In this document: piece by piece, positions 23,729 to 34,891 of the stretch | Position numbering within the stretch: the first letter of the stretch is position 1 | Layout: each line of letters begins with the position of its first letter | Assembly (NCBI RefSeq): GCF_037392515.1 | Contig: NC_090282.1 | Location: 53,840,843 to 53,904,842, forward strand | Direction: 5' to 3' | Source of the DNA: Haliotis asinina | Taxonomy: Eukaryota; Mollusca; Gastropoda; Lepetellida; Haliotidae | DNA length: 64,000 nucleotides | Translations under genes and position numbers: made by a program | The notes under the pieces: model-generated | The model's input: the letters and a program-made list of their open reading frames with translations, nothing else | The model's database searches: none | What the model was told of the DNA's origin: nothing

Positions 23729-23944
23729 CTGTGTGTATATCAGTGTGAGGTTGAACACATAAATGTTTACGAATCAAGAAATGAAAACTGCTCGTTCAAA
23801 AACACGTACATTTGCAAACGCGTTTCATGGAAAATTACATATATCAACATTTAGACAGATATGTGATCAAGAACGGAACAGAGATTAATGCAGCAACAAA
23901 ATTAGAGATTTCGGATGTCATTTCTGAAAGTCTGGCTACTACAC

Positions 23945-24540
23945 TGAAGTAATGGCAGACAAAGCTATTCCTCGTGATCTCTCATGTTCTATGGTTTCGG
24001 GTGGAATAGCCATTTTAAGTAATAAGCAGTGTAAAGAGGAGGCTGAAGCTGTCTCAACTCTCACAAGTCATGCAATAGCAGTCAAACATCATACTGATGT
24101 ATTTGTTGTTGGGTGTAGATTGGCTTCGACAAATATCCCACACTCTGCTTATTGTGATGCACTTAATGAGGTTTTAGACATTTATCATAACCTATGTCAG
24201 CTTGATACTGCTGTTATCATGGGTGATCTCAATGCAGATGTATATAGACACCCTTTGTTTACTCTGGCCAAGTATCTCAATAACACGATACCTGATAGAT
24301 ACCTTTCATACGTTGTTAATACTTTACGATCTGGTGGACCCGGATTTACATGTCGATCCAAAAATAACCTCTCGCAAAGACTAATCGATTATTTTCTTGT
24401 TTCATCTTGGGTACAGGGCTATGTTACAAATTATGAAGTAACAGACTCAAGCCCTTGTTCATGTGCCTTGTCTTATGTCCCTTTCAGAACACGTCTTACG
24501 TCGTGACGATTTTCACCAAAAAACTAAACAGTCCCAAACT
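23945..24540 (+). pseudogene. LINE endonuclease-domain fragment
   Basis: A 184-codon frame from 23952 to 24506 shows apurinic-endonuclease-type motifs of a non-LTR retrotransposon: VSGGIAIL near the start, VIMGDLNAD in the middle (catalytic Asp and Asn), and a degraded region where SDH-type residues are expected (EVTDSSPCSC). The next stretch is open only in another frame. The upstream end of the protein and the reverse transcriptase are missing. It may be the front part of the same element whose 3' end is at 25463-26334. Confidence 0.75.
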
Positions 24541-25460
24541 GGAACATGGCTAACAGGGACAACTTTGATATGTTTGAACAGGAAGTAGTAAGATAACTAA
24601 CGATGGTTTTGTTCTCGGTGTTTCATGTAATGTGCATTCCCTCTTGTAATACAAACCAATAACAGTCATTTGAAAATATGATCGTTCGTTAAACAACTTT
24701 TATCCTCAGTGGAATTACATTCTGAGGATTCAGTGTCACTTTGCTATCTACGGAAATATCAACGTGTTTGTTTGTTTGTTTATTTGTTTGTTTTAACCTG
24801 AAAAGGATCATACCATGAAACTACTTTATCCTTACACATTTTCACATGAAGCCAAATTTGAGCAAACTATGATGCAATTTGCCAATGCTGACTCAGAACA
24901 AAATAAACAAAAATTGTTTATCCACATGTCATGTATTTTTAGGGTAGCATTGATGTATTTTGAACATATATTCTGCTACGTTTTCAGACTTAGCATCGTT
25001 TGGCAAATTCACATTCACGTCATACTTCAGATCAATGCGCGTTAAAACAAACACATTAAATCAACTTGGGTAAGGACACTTACACTCTGTCGGTTATTTT
25101 GGAGGTATGCGAAGAAAGTGATTATTCGTTATACAAATGTAACCACTGTAATCAGTCAATTAACACACTTTAACTACCACTGAACTCATTTGTCTTCCTT
25201 TACAATGCCGCCCAGGCGACCCATCATTGCCTTGCATCTCGCACCTGTAATGAGCTTGTGCGACCTATTGTCAGATATAATTGGGATATTATCCTAGGGA
25301 AGTACGGGTTTTTCTAAGGCTGTATGTACTGGCCTCACACCACCATTATCCTTCTTTGCTGTCTACAGTGACATGCCTTTCCACCATAATTAATATCGTT
25401 CATAGGCTGTTCTAATGTTGCATGCTAATCAACCTGCCTCTTACACTACAAAAGAATAGC
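24541..25460. other. Gap between two LINE pieces
   Basis: No LINE motifs recognised. Contains a short (TTTG)n-like run near 24768-24795. It may be foreign sequence between parts of one element or plain intergenic DNA. Confidence 0.35.
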
Positions 25461-25462
25461 AA

Positions 25463-26334
25463 ATTAGACCAAACGTACACTGGTGGAAAAGGCAACAAAG
25501 GCAATGTTTTTCGCATTAAACCAAGGTATTAAACTTAAACTTTCCACTGCTTGTCATTTGAAAGTATTTAATTTTATGGTCACCGCTGTTCTTTTATATG
25601 GATGTGAGGTCTGGGGTTTTGAAAATATCTCTTGCTTTGAAAGTGTTCATCTACGCTTTCTCAAATATTTAGTATCACTCGGGAAAAGTACACCTAAGTT
25701 TATGTTATATGGCGAGTTTTGGCAGATTCCCCATTGTAAATGTTATTAAAAGCAGAATGGTATACTTTTGGGCTAAACTTTTAATCTGAAAATCGTCAAA
25801 AGTGTGCTTCTTAACATATAAATTAATATTCAAAGATTACGTATATGGAAAATGTGAACATAAAATGGTTAATGTATCTCAAAAGCATTTTCGACGATCT
25901 TGGACTGAGGTTCATCTGGAAATCCCAAAAGTTTGAAAGTTTATCTTGGCTTAAAACTGTTATCAAAAGTAAATTAAGAGATATATATCAGCAAACATGG
26001 ATTTCAGCAACTGAACCCTCCTCCAAAGAAACCATGTATAGCATTTTCAAAAATCCATTTCTCAAATTTGGACCATACCTCAATTATATATATAATGAAT
26101 GTCTTTTTTAACACCAATAAGCTAGGAACTTTAAGAAAACTTTCAATTTTCTGTAAAATAGTTTTGGTTCTATTTAAGAAATAACTTCAATAACATATAT
26201 GTAACTTCTCTCAATGTACTTTGTATCTATCATACAGTTTGTATATAATTTGTACAAATGTAAACACTATTCATGTACCTCTTATGCTGCAGCTTTGCAG
26301 CCTGAGTGAAAATAAAAGTTCAGTTCAGTCACTT
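25463..26334 (+). mobile_element. LINE 3' portion with its terminal sequence
   Basis: Frames at 25483-25749 and 25845-26111 encode the part after the reverse transcriptase: LLYGCEVWGFENI, FLKYLVSLGKSTPKFMLYGE, then a C-terminal tail. Intermediate codons are lost by frame changes near 25745. The element ends with 'aataaaagttcagttcagtc' (26313-26332), the same terminus as the antisense copy at 9685-10728. Confidence 0.8.
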
Positions 26335-26639
26335 AACCAGAAAAACGTCATCACTGAGGGTTGACCATCTCTAGTTGCTGAATCCATTGTGAACAATGGT
26401 CCAACTACGCCTGAGGTCCTCCTTGTCATAGCCTTCCCATGACTCCATCATACAAAGTATGCACATAAAATTGAGCAGTCTGGGATATTCAGAATTCCTC
26501 TTCGTTAGATCAGGGATAATCTACAACTGTATACGGTATCCCCGATTAGATGTATGAGGTGTTGTTGGTGTTAACAAACGTGGGTTCCGTACCTGTCCGT
26601 ATTCTTGTTATCTATCTTTCCTTCCCGTTATCCGTCTTC

Positions 26640-26860
26640 GCTCCAGCAGCACCACCACCCCAAAACACACACCCTTTATCCTAACCCTTAACCCCCACCT
26701 TATCTCCCCTCCACACACTCACACCCCATCACCCTACCCCCTCATCTCCCTCCCCGCTCCACATACACTCATACAGACACAAGCACATCACCCTAACACA
26801 CACACACACACACACACATACACACACTCACCCATCACCCTACCTCCTCACCCCTACACA
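26640..26860. repeat. C/A-rich low-complexity tract
   Basis: About 220 bp of almost pure C, A and T on this strand, with short (CA)n runs and pieces like 'cctaacccttaaccccc'. No regular unit is present. Confidence 0.7.
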
Positions 26861-27888
26861 CGTCTGTCTATCTATCTCAAAAGTCTGATTCCATTTCAGT
26901 ATTTTCACACTTGACTAATAAAAACAAATAATAACTTATGCAAATATACTGTATTACTTAATGTTATCTTGAACGCTAACCCATAAAAGCAGTATTGCTG
27001 TACACATTTGCAATTTGCAAGAAACAAACGTGTTGTGGGTATTATATACATCCGAGTTAGGAAAGTTCATAACTGTTTATTTGCTTGTGACTACATTTCT
27101 CTAGGAAGGACATTACCATATAAACAGTGAGATCATAATGACAGTAAGACACAGTCATTGATTCATAATCTTTTCCTGGGGACTTCTATCGCGTGAAAAT
27201 GTTTCAGTTGGGATTCAATATTGACATCTGCCGTTTACATATTTTGCGAGTGTTCCCGACTTTCTACATAAAATGGCTCTTCTCAAAACGCCTTTTCCGC
27301 GGCCAAACACACATATTGACCCCATTTAATACCCCTAGCCAAACACTCAAAACGACCCACGGGATGTTTGCATAGTAACAATAGCAGACAATTAACGCAG
27401 TAATGCAGTTACAAATTTTGTGCAAACATTGGAAAATATGGCCTTACCCTAAGGGGGAATAACTCAGAGACCATAGACGGGTGTGCCTCGGTGGTAATGC
27501 ATTAGATAAACAGGATTAAGTGAGAATGAAACAGAGTGAGTGAGAATGGCCAATACTACAGCTTTTAGACCCTACTAATAACGTCACAAAGGGTTTTCTG
27601 GTCAAGCTTGTCAACCCGAGCCTTATGTGACAAAACTGTCGTTTCGGCATGGCTGAAAACACCCGCGGTCAAATTCATGAATAAGACCATTTTCATGTAG
27701 TTTGTACCGCTAATCTCATTCCTGCACATACTCAAATCTGTGTTGCCCGTACGAGATTCATGTTTTAGCATGTTTCCAACCTTGTTCTCCTCAATCTTGC
27801 ATGACCACTAAATACTGTTGATTTTGTTTCAAATTTACACATAAAATTCGTATTTTAAATGAGTTAATACGCTAGTACGGCCACTCCA
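26861..27888. other. Intergenic sequence, no gene seen
   Basis: AT-rich and without a supported frame. A lone CAATATTGAC occurs at 27216-27225 but without the rest of the Fox module. Confidence 0.4.
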
Positions 27889-27962
<74 letters not shown>

Positions 27963-27975
27963 GTGTGTGTGTGTA

Positions 27976-28024
<49 letters not shown>

Positions 28025-28028
28025 ATAT
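27889..28028. repeat. Palindromic (AT)n(AC)n-(GT)n(AT)n microsatellite
   Basis: (AT)n to 27920, (AC)n from 27921 to 27959, a centre ACATATGT at 27960/27961, then (GT)n to about 28018 and a short AT run. The two halves are near reverse complements, with one GTATGTAT interruption. Confidence 0.95.
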
Positions 28029-28224
28029 TGCAAGTAAAGTAGAATGTGACTGTTGACAAGCTTGCGTTGCCTTGTTCGCTATCTCGTATGCCCTCACTAT
28101 TCATTTACATATTTTTATTCTGTATTGAATGATTTTAATAAATGGGGCCCTTGTTAATACAGAAATGTTTGTGTGACTAAGTATCTGTCGATAAAAGCAA
28201 TGATATAATGTTCTTAGGACATCT

Positions 28225-28420
28225 TTAATTAAGAACTATCAGTCCGTGTATACAAACTGCATTGTAATGTTTGTGAAAACTGGGACCTCTTTAAATAAGC
28301 GCTATCAGTCCGAGCACACAGTCTGTATTGTAATGTTCGTGATAACTGATCATGAGACCCCTTCAATAAAGAGCTATCAGTTCGAGCACACATTCTGTAT
28401 TGTAATGTTCGTGAATGGTA
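28225..28420. repeat. Three tandem units of about 66-69 bp
   Basis: Units starting with 'ctatcagtccg' or 'ctatcagttcgag' at 28237, 28303 and 28372, each containing 'tgtattgtaatgttcgtga'. Confidence 0.8.
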
Positions 28421-28564
28421 CATCGAACTGGCCTGCTGAACGTCCTCACATCAATCTAATTTAAGCACCGAAGAGCGGAATATTACCCGAGAAGACAGAA
28501 TAGTACGTCTCATAGTTACCATGGACACGAGTGATAGAGATGCCGTCCGACTGGCTGGTGGATA

Positions 28565-29850
28565 GTTACAATTATTACGTATTGTGCCAAGGAAGGTATA
28601 CCTCTGCTAGTAACAAGTATTAAGTATTGTACCAAGGAAGGTAAACTTCTGCTAGTTACAAGTATTAAGTATTGTACCAAGGAAGGTAAACTTCTGCTAG
28701 TTTAAAGTATTAAGTATTGTGTCAAGGAAGGTATACTTCTGCTAGTTTAAAGTATTAAATATTGTAGCAAGGAAGGTAAACTTCTGCTAGTTGAAAGTAT
28801 TACGTATTGTGTCAAGGAAGGTATACTTCTGCTAGTTTAAAGTATTAGGTGTTGTGTCAAGGAAGGTATATTTCTGCTAGTTACAAGTATTAAGTATTGT
28901 GCCAAGGAAGGTATATTTCTGCTAGTTTAAAGTATTAAGTATTGTGCCAAGGAAGGTATACTTCTGCTAGTTTAAAGTATTAGGTATTGTGTCAAGGAAG
29001 GTATATTTCTGCTAGTTACAAGTATTAAGAATTGTGCCAAGGAAGGTATATTTCTGCTAGTTTAAAGTATTAAGTATTGTGCCAAGGAAGGTATACTTCT
29101 GCTAGTTTAAAGTATTAGGTATTGTGCCAAGGAAGGTATATTTCTGCTAGTTACAAGTATTAAGTATTGTGCCAAGGAAGGTATATTTCTGCTAGTTACA
29201 AGTATTAAGTATTGTGCCAAGGAAGGTATACCTCTGCTAGTAACAAGTATTAAGTATTGTACCAAGGAAGGTAAACTTCTGCTAGTTACAAGTATTAAGT
29301 ATTGTGCCAAGGAAGGTATACGTCTGCTAGTTTAAAGTATTAAGTATTGTACCAAGGAAGGTATATTTCTGCTAGTTACAAGTATTAAGTATTGTGCCAA
29401 GGAAGGTATACCTCTGCTAGTAACAAGTATTAAGTATTGTGCCAAGGAAGGTATATTTCTGCTAGTTACAAGTATTAAGTATTGTGCCAAGGAAGGTATA
29501 CTTCTGCTAGTTTAAAGTATTAAGTATTGTACCAAGGAAGGTATACTTCTGCTAGTTACAAGTATTAAGAATTGTGCCAAGGAAGGTATACCTCTGCTAG
29601 TAACAAGTATTAAGTATTGTACCAAGGAAGGTAAACTTCCGCTAGTTACAAGTATTAAGTATTGTGCCAAGGAAGGTATACGTCTGCTAGTTTAAAGTAT
29701 TAAGTATTGTGTCAAGGAAGGTATATTTCTGCTAGTTACAAGTATTAAGTATTGTGTCATGGAAGGTAACCTTCTGCTAGTATTAAGTATTGTGCCAAAG
29801 AAGGTATACTTCTGCTAGTTACAAGTATTAGGGAAGGTAAACGTCTGATA
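28565..29850. repeat. 45-bp tandem repeat array (minisatellite)
   Basis: About 28 units of a 45-bp repeat containing 'attgtgccaaggaaggtata' and 'ttctgctagttacaagtatt'. The period was measured between 28621 and 28666. Units differ by a few bases, with slippage near 29760-29840. The unit length is a multiple of three, so frames stay open by chance; it is not called coding. Confidence 0.95.
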
Positions 29851-30769
29851 GTTGCAAGTGTTACCTATTGTGCTTTGGGTGGTAAACAGAAATGTTGCAA
29901 GTTAGTAATAGGTAATAAACTTTGTGTTGAGTTGGCAAACCTATACGTCAGTAACATCTAACAAACTTTGTGTTTGGACTGGTAACCTATACGTCTGTTA
30001 CACGTAAAACGATTATGATAGCGATTTTAAAATGTAAATTAGCAGCAAGTATTGTGTCAGGGATAATAGAAGGATAGCTATTACAAACAATACCGATGGA
30101 GCATGAGGTTCTTAAATCTAATCTAGTTATAAGTAATACATGTGCCAGAAACGACAAAATTCAGTTACAGTTAAACAATAACTGTGCTAGAGATGGCAAA
30201 ATTCACGTAAGAACTTGGTAAAAAACATCTAAGAACTCCTGACTGTTAATGTAAAAGTAAAAGGTAAACGTCGATGAAAGTAATTCAAATAACCCTCAAA
30301 CTGGCGTTCAGTAAGTCACGTGTCAAAGTTTATGTGTGAGTGAGTTAAGATTTAGAGTCACATAGGCAATAGCTCTGCCATATCGTGACTAAACCTAGTT
30401 CCAAATTCAGAATACACACACATATGTATGATATATAAAACCTTGTCAGCGATGAAACCTTATGACGAGAGGACCTTGTAATTAGACATACCAGCAGCTG
30501 ATTAAAGCCTCCGCCGTGTGAGAACCCTGCTAGCGGCTAATGACCTGTCAGCTATCTCTCTATTCAAATATCTGTGAACCATTCTCCTTATTCTTCTTAC
30601 AGAAGGAAGCCCAGATATTTGAGATCTCTATGACAATCAACGCACACGAAACTCTGGACAAAACTCAACCAGTTAGATGGACATCTTTTGACTATTAACG
30701 CAGCAGGAAATAAACGACTCCCTTAAACATAACTTTGATAGACTACAACTCACATTGTTCTCAAGAACA
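29851..30769. other. Upstream region of the GPCR gene
   Basis: Degenerate remnants of the 45-bp repeat to about 30000, then unique sequence. At 30588-30602 'attcttcttacag' followed by 'aaggaagccc' is a good candidate splice acceptor for a 5' UTR exon leading into the receptor exon. Confidence 0.4.
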
Positions 30770-31456
30770 GCGCCCTGGCCTGATCTGGTCTGCAAGACTC
30801 CACTCTAGTAACCCTTGGTCTACCGAACATCGCTGGAACTATATTGGTCTGCAACACTCCACTCTAGTAACATTTGGTCTTCTGAACGCCACTGGAGTTA
30901 TACCGGCCAACAAGACTCCACTCTAGTAAACTTTGGTCAACTGAACATCATTGGAGCTACACTGGCCTGTAAGACTCCACTCTAGTAACTTTTGGTCACC
31001 TGAACATCACTGGAGTTATACCGGCCTGTAAGACACCTCTTTTGTAACACTTGGTCTACTGACCATCACTGGAACTACACTGGTCTGCAAGACTCCACTC
31101 GAGTAACTCTTGGTCAACTGAACATCACTGGAACTATACCAACCAGCAAGACTCCACTCGAGTAACCCTTGGTCAACTGAACATCACTGGAGTTATACCA
31201 ACCAGCAAGACTCCACTCTAGTAACCCTTGGTCTACCGAACATCACTGGAACTATATTGGTCTGCAAGACTCCACTCTAGTAACATTTGGTCTTCTGAAC
31301 ATCACTGGAGTTATACCGGCCTACAAGACTCCACTCTAGTGACCCTTGGTCAACTGAACATCACTGGAACTACAACGATTTGCAAGGCTCCGCTCTAGTA
31401 ACCTTTGGTCTACCGCACATCACTGGAACTATATTGGCCTGCAAGACACCAACAGT
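30770..31456. repeat. 59-bp tandem repeat array next to the GPCR start
   Basis: Eleven full units and a partial one. Unit starts fall every 59 bases exactly, from 30790 to 31439. Each unit is built on 'caagactccactctagtaac' and 'gaacatcactggaactata'. There are no length changes. The array ends 63 bp before the ATG of the receptor. Confidence 0.95.
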
Positions 31457-31519
31457 AACCTCGACCCTGGTTGTCTACAGAAGTATAGCCCACTTTCTGA
31501 AGCTACACACATCACAACC

Positions 31520-32348
31520 ATGAATTCTACTCATCTGCCAATGACAACCATCAACTCTAGTGGTGTACGGAATATCACCCACAACGCTGATGACCATCAG
31601 CTCACCGTTCTCGATTCCAGCGTTCTGTTTACCACACTCAACGGCCTGGAAGTAACGACTGGTTTTCTCCTGTTGAACTTATTCATCCTCTTCACTGGAA
31701 TTCTAGCTCTAGTGCTCAATAGCTTGGTTTTGGACACGCTCCTGAGACAGCCGGTCATCGAACCCAGTCATCTCATCTTAAGTCATCTCACAGTTACTGA
31801 CATGTGTTCGGGTCTTTTCATTATACTGTCTTTTTGTTATAACATCGCTAACTATCAAGTCGTCCTGGAGTGTTTCATACGTTTAGGCAGCATGGTGACT
31901 TTCATGACGTCGTCAGTGCTTCATCTGCTACTTTATACCATTGACACATATGTTAAGATCAAACAACCGTTCAAGTACGTAAATATCTTCACAGGCAAAA
32001 ATGTTTCCATCTTCTCTGCTGTCATATGGATTGTGTCTACACTTCAAGGGCTGTTACCAGCGTTTGGCTGGCGTAACACTCCCAAGCCAACCCAGAGTCC
32101 TTGCGAGTTCAGCATTATTATGCCTAAAGGCTACATCATCACCATGCTTCTTACTATAGCCTTGCCACTCATTGTCATCACCCCGATATATATCGTCCTG
32201 TTTAGGGTGTCTTATCGTCATAGCAAGGCCATACACCCTCAGACGAATACCTGGATGTCAAACACTGAAACCCAGACTGAGTCTCTGCAATTTGTTAAAA
32301 CAGTGTCCGTCATCTTCCTGGCCTATGTCGTGGCGTTGCTTCCCTTTG
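31520..32348 (+). CDS. Class A (rhodopsin-like) GPCR, exon 1
   Basis: Start ATG at 31520 in a good context (CAACCATGA). Exon 1 codes for residues 1-276 plus the first base of codon 277 and ends at a GTGAGT donor (32349). It carries N-glycosylation sequons at N2, N12 and N18; TM1 about 47-72 (N67), TM2 83-110 (D94), TM3 117-142, TM4 163-184, TM5 204-229 and the first part of TM6 (from 257). C118 and C195 can form the usual disulfide. DTY replaces the usual DRY at the end of TM3. The GW after TM4 and the KIKQPFKY stretch recall adenosine/melanocortin-type receptors, but I cannot name a ligand. Together with exon 2 the receptor has 349 aa. It is a plasma-membrane signalling protein. Confidence 0.9.
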
Positions 32349-32940
32349 GTGAGTTCTAGTGTATTACCCAATATTAATGTAGTTTTATTGTTCCGTGGCC
32401 GAACGTCCTTTGCCAATATTATCTGTTATTCTCATTGAGCAATAACATTTTTCTTCTTGTTCACTGGATGGATCATTCCAGATTATTGTTTTCGACATTT
32501 ACGATGGTCCCAATAACTATAATACGTTCGTATTGTCTTCAAATATCTAGTATTTCTGACAAAGTTCTGAGTTGCCATTTCGAAATTGACTTCGTAACAT
32601 GAATTAGTTCACTCGTGTGGGACTGAAACTGAATTGAAAATAAAATTGATTTGGGTGTGAGAAGTAGGATTTTCAAAAGCTGTCGTGTCGGCTGTTTCGA
32701 TAATTCACAATTTTAATCGACTTACTATAGCATATGCATGGGTATGTATATTCTTGAAATAAGTTTCATTTCAAACTATATCAAAAAGCTTTTGAACCCG
32801 TTTGCTAAACGTTTATAAAGCTGCCTTGAGTGATGATTTCTTCACCTCACTTCGGACATCCTCTGGTGGAAATTGAGTTAATTGAGTAGAAAGTTTTCTC
32901 GCCGTCCTTGGGTGGAATTTCCGAGTTGCCTTTGTGACCC

Positions 32941-33016
32941 ACCCTGGAATATAGGAGGAAAATGTCAAGAGAAGTGATCACTAATTTATCCTTCCAAAAG
33001 CAAACATGGCGGAGAC
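32941..33016 (+). repeat. 76-bp intron repeat, first copy
   Basis: Matches 43598-43673 in the same orientation with few differences. Shared parts include 'aaaatgtcaagagaagtgat' and 'ccaaaagcaaacatggcgg'. It is not part of the LINE array lying between the two copies. Confidence 0.85.
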
Positions 33017-33922
33017 ACACCCCAAACATCATAATGCAAAACTACATACATGCTCATGTCCTTGGACATGTGCGCAACGGATAATATATTAATAAAGTTC
33101 ACACTTATGTGAACCTTATTCAGGGCTTAGCATTCCATAGCAGTGACAATGCGGCCTCGGTTCAGAATAATGAGGGAAATATATACAACATAAATATTTC
33201 CACAAGAGAAAGTCAGTATTACATTCAGGTTATGAATTATCTGTATTAAATATTGCTTTGTACAGAAGACAATCAAAATATAATATAATAATGAACCCTA
33301 TAGTCTTTACTGAATGGTAGTATTTTTCCATAATTAGCCTCAAAACAATTGTTATTGTGCTGTCAAACGAGCTTTGAGCCGTCTGAGCAATATCGTAACC
33401 ATATTCATCCATACACTGATTATCTCCCTATGATTACATTGTATGTAAGAATGCTTCATTGCCTAGCTGATTCAGGTTTCGTCAAATTGACAAAATCATG
33501 TCCACAACAATACCAAATAATTCAAACATTCAGGAAAAGTAATAATACATCTTAAAATACATTTACAGTTATATACTGATGATATATGTACTCTAACTCC
33601 ACATGCTCCAAATATTTTCTGAAATAGCCCCTCTTGCCACTGGCGGGAAAAGGACGCAGAAAGATAGCCTCATATATCCAAATCGCTAAAGGGCAAGGTA
33701 TGATAGAGGCCCTCATTGGCCCCCAACATGTCATGATTATCAAACTTTTACAACACGATAATTTTAGCATAAAAAGGGCTAAATTAATTGTTGAAGTTAC
33801 CTCCAATTGTATTTTTATGTTTTTAGTGTTGTTAGATTTTCTCTTTGAAGACCTCAAAGTTAACATAGTTTACAATATCTTCTAGAAACCTGCATTTTCT
33901 GATTTTCAGAGTGATAGAAAAG

Positions 33923-34024
33923 TGTGAGCAAAAGCGTGACCCATCCCAATTTTTTTACCACATATGAAGAGAGTAAATTAGAATGCACACCCAAAAATTG
34001 TGGTGGGTCACGCTTTTGCTCACA
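33923..34024. repeat. Perfect 21-bp inverted repeat with 60-bp loop
   Basis: Arms at 33923-33943 and 34004-34024 (core 'gcaaaagcgtgaccca') are exact reverse complements. It could be a small hairpin transposon (MITE) or a structured intronic element. No flanking duplication is obvious. Confidence 0.85.
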
Positions 34025-34671
34025 TCAAAATCTACATTTCTTCGGTTTATGAAATTGCCCCATACAACATCTCAAAAAATAAACACTGACATAAACATTT
34101 TTAAAAACAATCCATCACATTTACACATCTGTGCCATGATACATTATATTTTGAACGGTTTTGTGCTCTAAAATACACATATCAAACATCTTTATTAAAA
34201 TTTTCAATATCATAAGGCACTCGCAAGGCTGATTTATGAGAGGTAAACATTGGTTTTTGGTTGTTGGTCTCTGCTAGAAAAGTAAGAAGATGTCTGAAGA
34301 TTTTCAGAATATGATCAAGTAGTACTGTAAAGGTGAGAATCTTTGTTATTATGTAAGAATTTGACCATAGTTTTTCTATCTTCTGTTTATCAAACACTTT
34401 TGAGTCACCTGTCACTGTCATTCAACAGGATTGCCATGTATAAACATATGCATTTTCCAAGAACTTATGCACCTTGATGTTTCCAATGACATATTAGATT
34501 TCATTTAACCAAAATGACAACACTTAACTGTATGAAAAGAATGTTTTTAGCAAGAATAAGAACATTGTATAAAGGTCTAGCAGATGATGAACACAAGCAG
34601 ACGTCAAGTCATACATAGTTGTAAAGTGTAATATATAAGCTTAAATTCACACTATGAGGCAAAGGAATATG

Positions 34672-34740
34672 TAGCCTTACGGTTGCAATAAAGGACTATT
34701 GGGTTTGTTTTGTTATCAGACGTGCAGGTTCAAATCCAAG
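34672..34740 (+). other. tRNA-like sequence, possible SINE head
   Basis: 'tagccttacggttgcaa' followed about 40 bp later by 'gcaggttcaaatcc' resembles A-box and B-box spacing of a tRNA-derived promoter. No cloverleaf was found and no SINE body follows, so this is weak. Confidence 0.25.
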
Positions 34741-34855
34741 TAACTTTTTGTTTGTTTATCAAGTCTACAATGTTTAACTAAACTGTTTCACATCAAATCC
34801 AAATACAGTAATTTTTTTTTAAGTTGGGTAATCTATGTTACAACACTGTTGAAAC

Positions 34856-34873
34856 AGAGACCATATAATAGAT
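34856..34873. repeat. Left arm of the palindrome flanking the LINE array
   Basis: AGAGACCATATAATAGAT, the reverse complement (apart from an extra AT) of 42498-42517 on the other side of the LINE array. Confidence 0.8.
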
Positions 34874-34891
34874 TATTATTATTATTATCAT

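Larger units (their letters stand above)
32349..34871. other. GPCR intron, first part
   Basis: Starts with the GTGAGT donor. No gene. It holds a 76-bp segment repeated at 43598 and a 21-bp inverted repeat at 33923-34024, and is otherwise AT-rich. Confidence 0.6.

Noticed and set aside
26640-26860. Telomere-like pieces (ccctaac) in a C/A-rich tract
   Set aside because: No regular TTAGGG/CCCTAA array; only low-complexity sequence with isolated similar words.
27216-27225. A further CAATATTGAC far from the Fox genes
   Set aside because: The flanking module and the TAATTAG partner are missing, so a chance match is likely.
28565-29850. Open frames through the 45-bp array that read as a 15-residue repeat protein
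   Set aside because: The unit length is a multiple of three, so frames stay open automatically. There is no start context, domain or splice support.
33552-33885. Overlapping frames on both strands in the GPCR intron
   Set aside because: Neither shows family motifs; they look like chance frames in AT-rich DNA.
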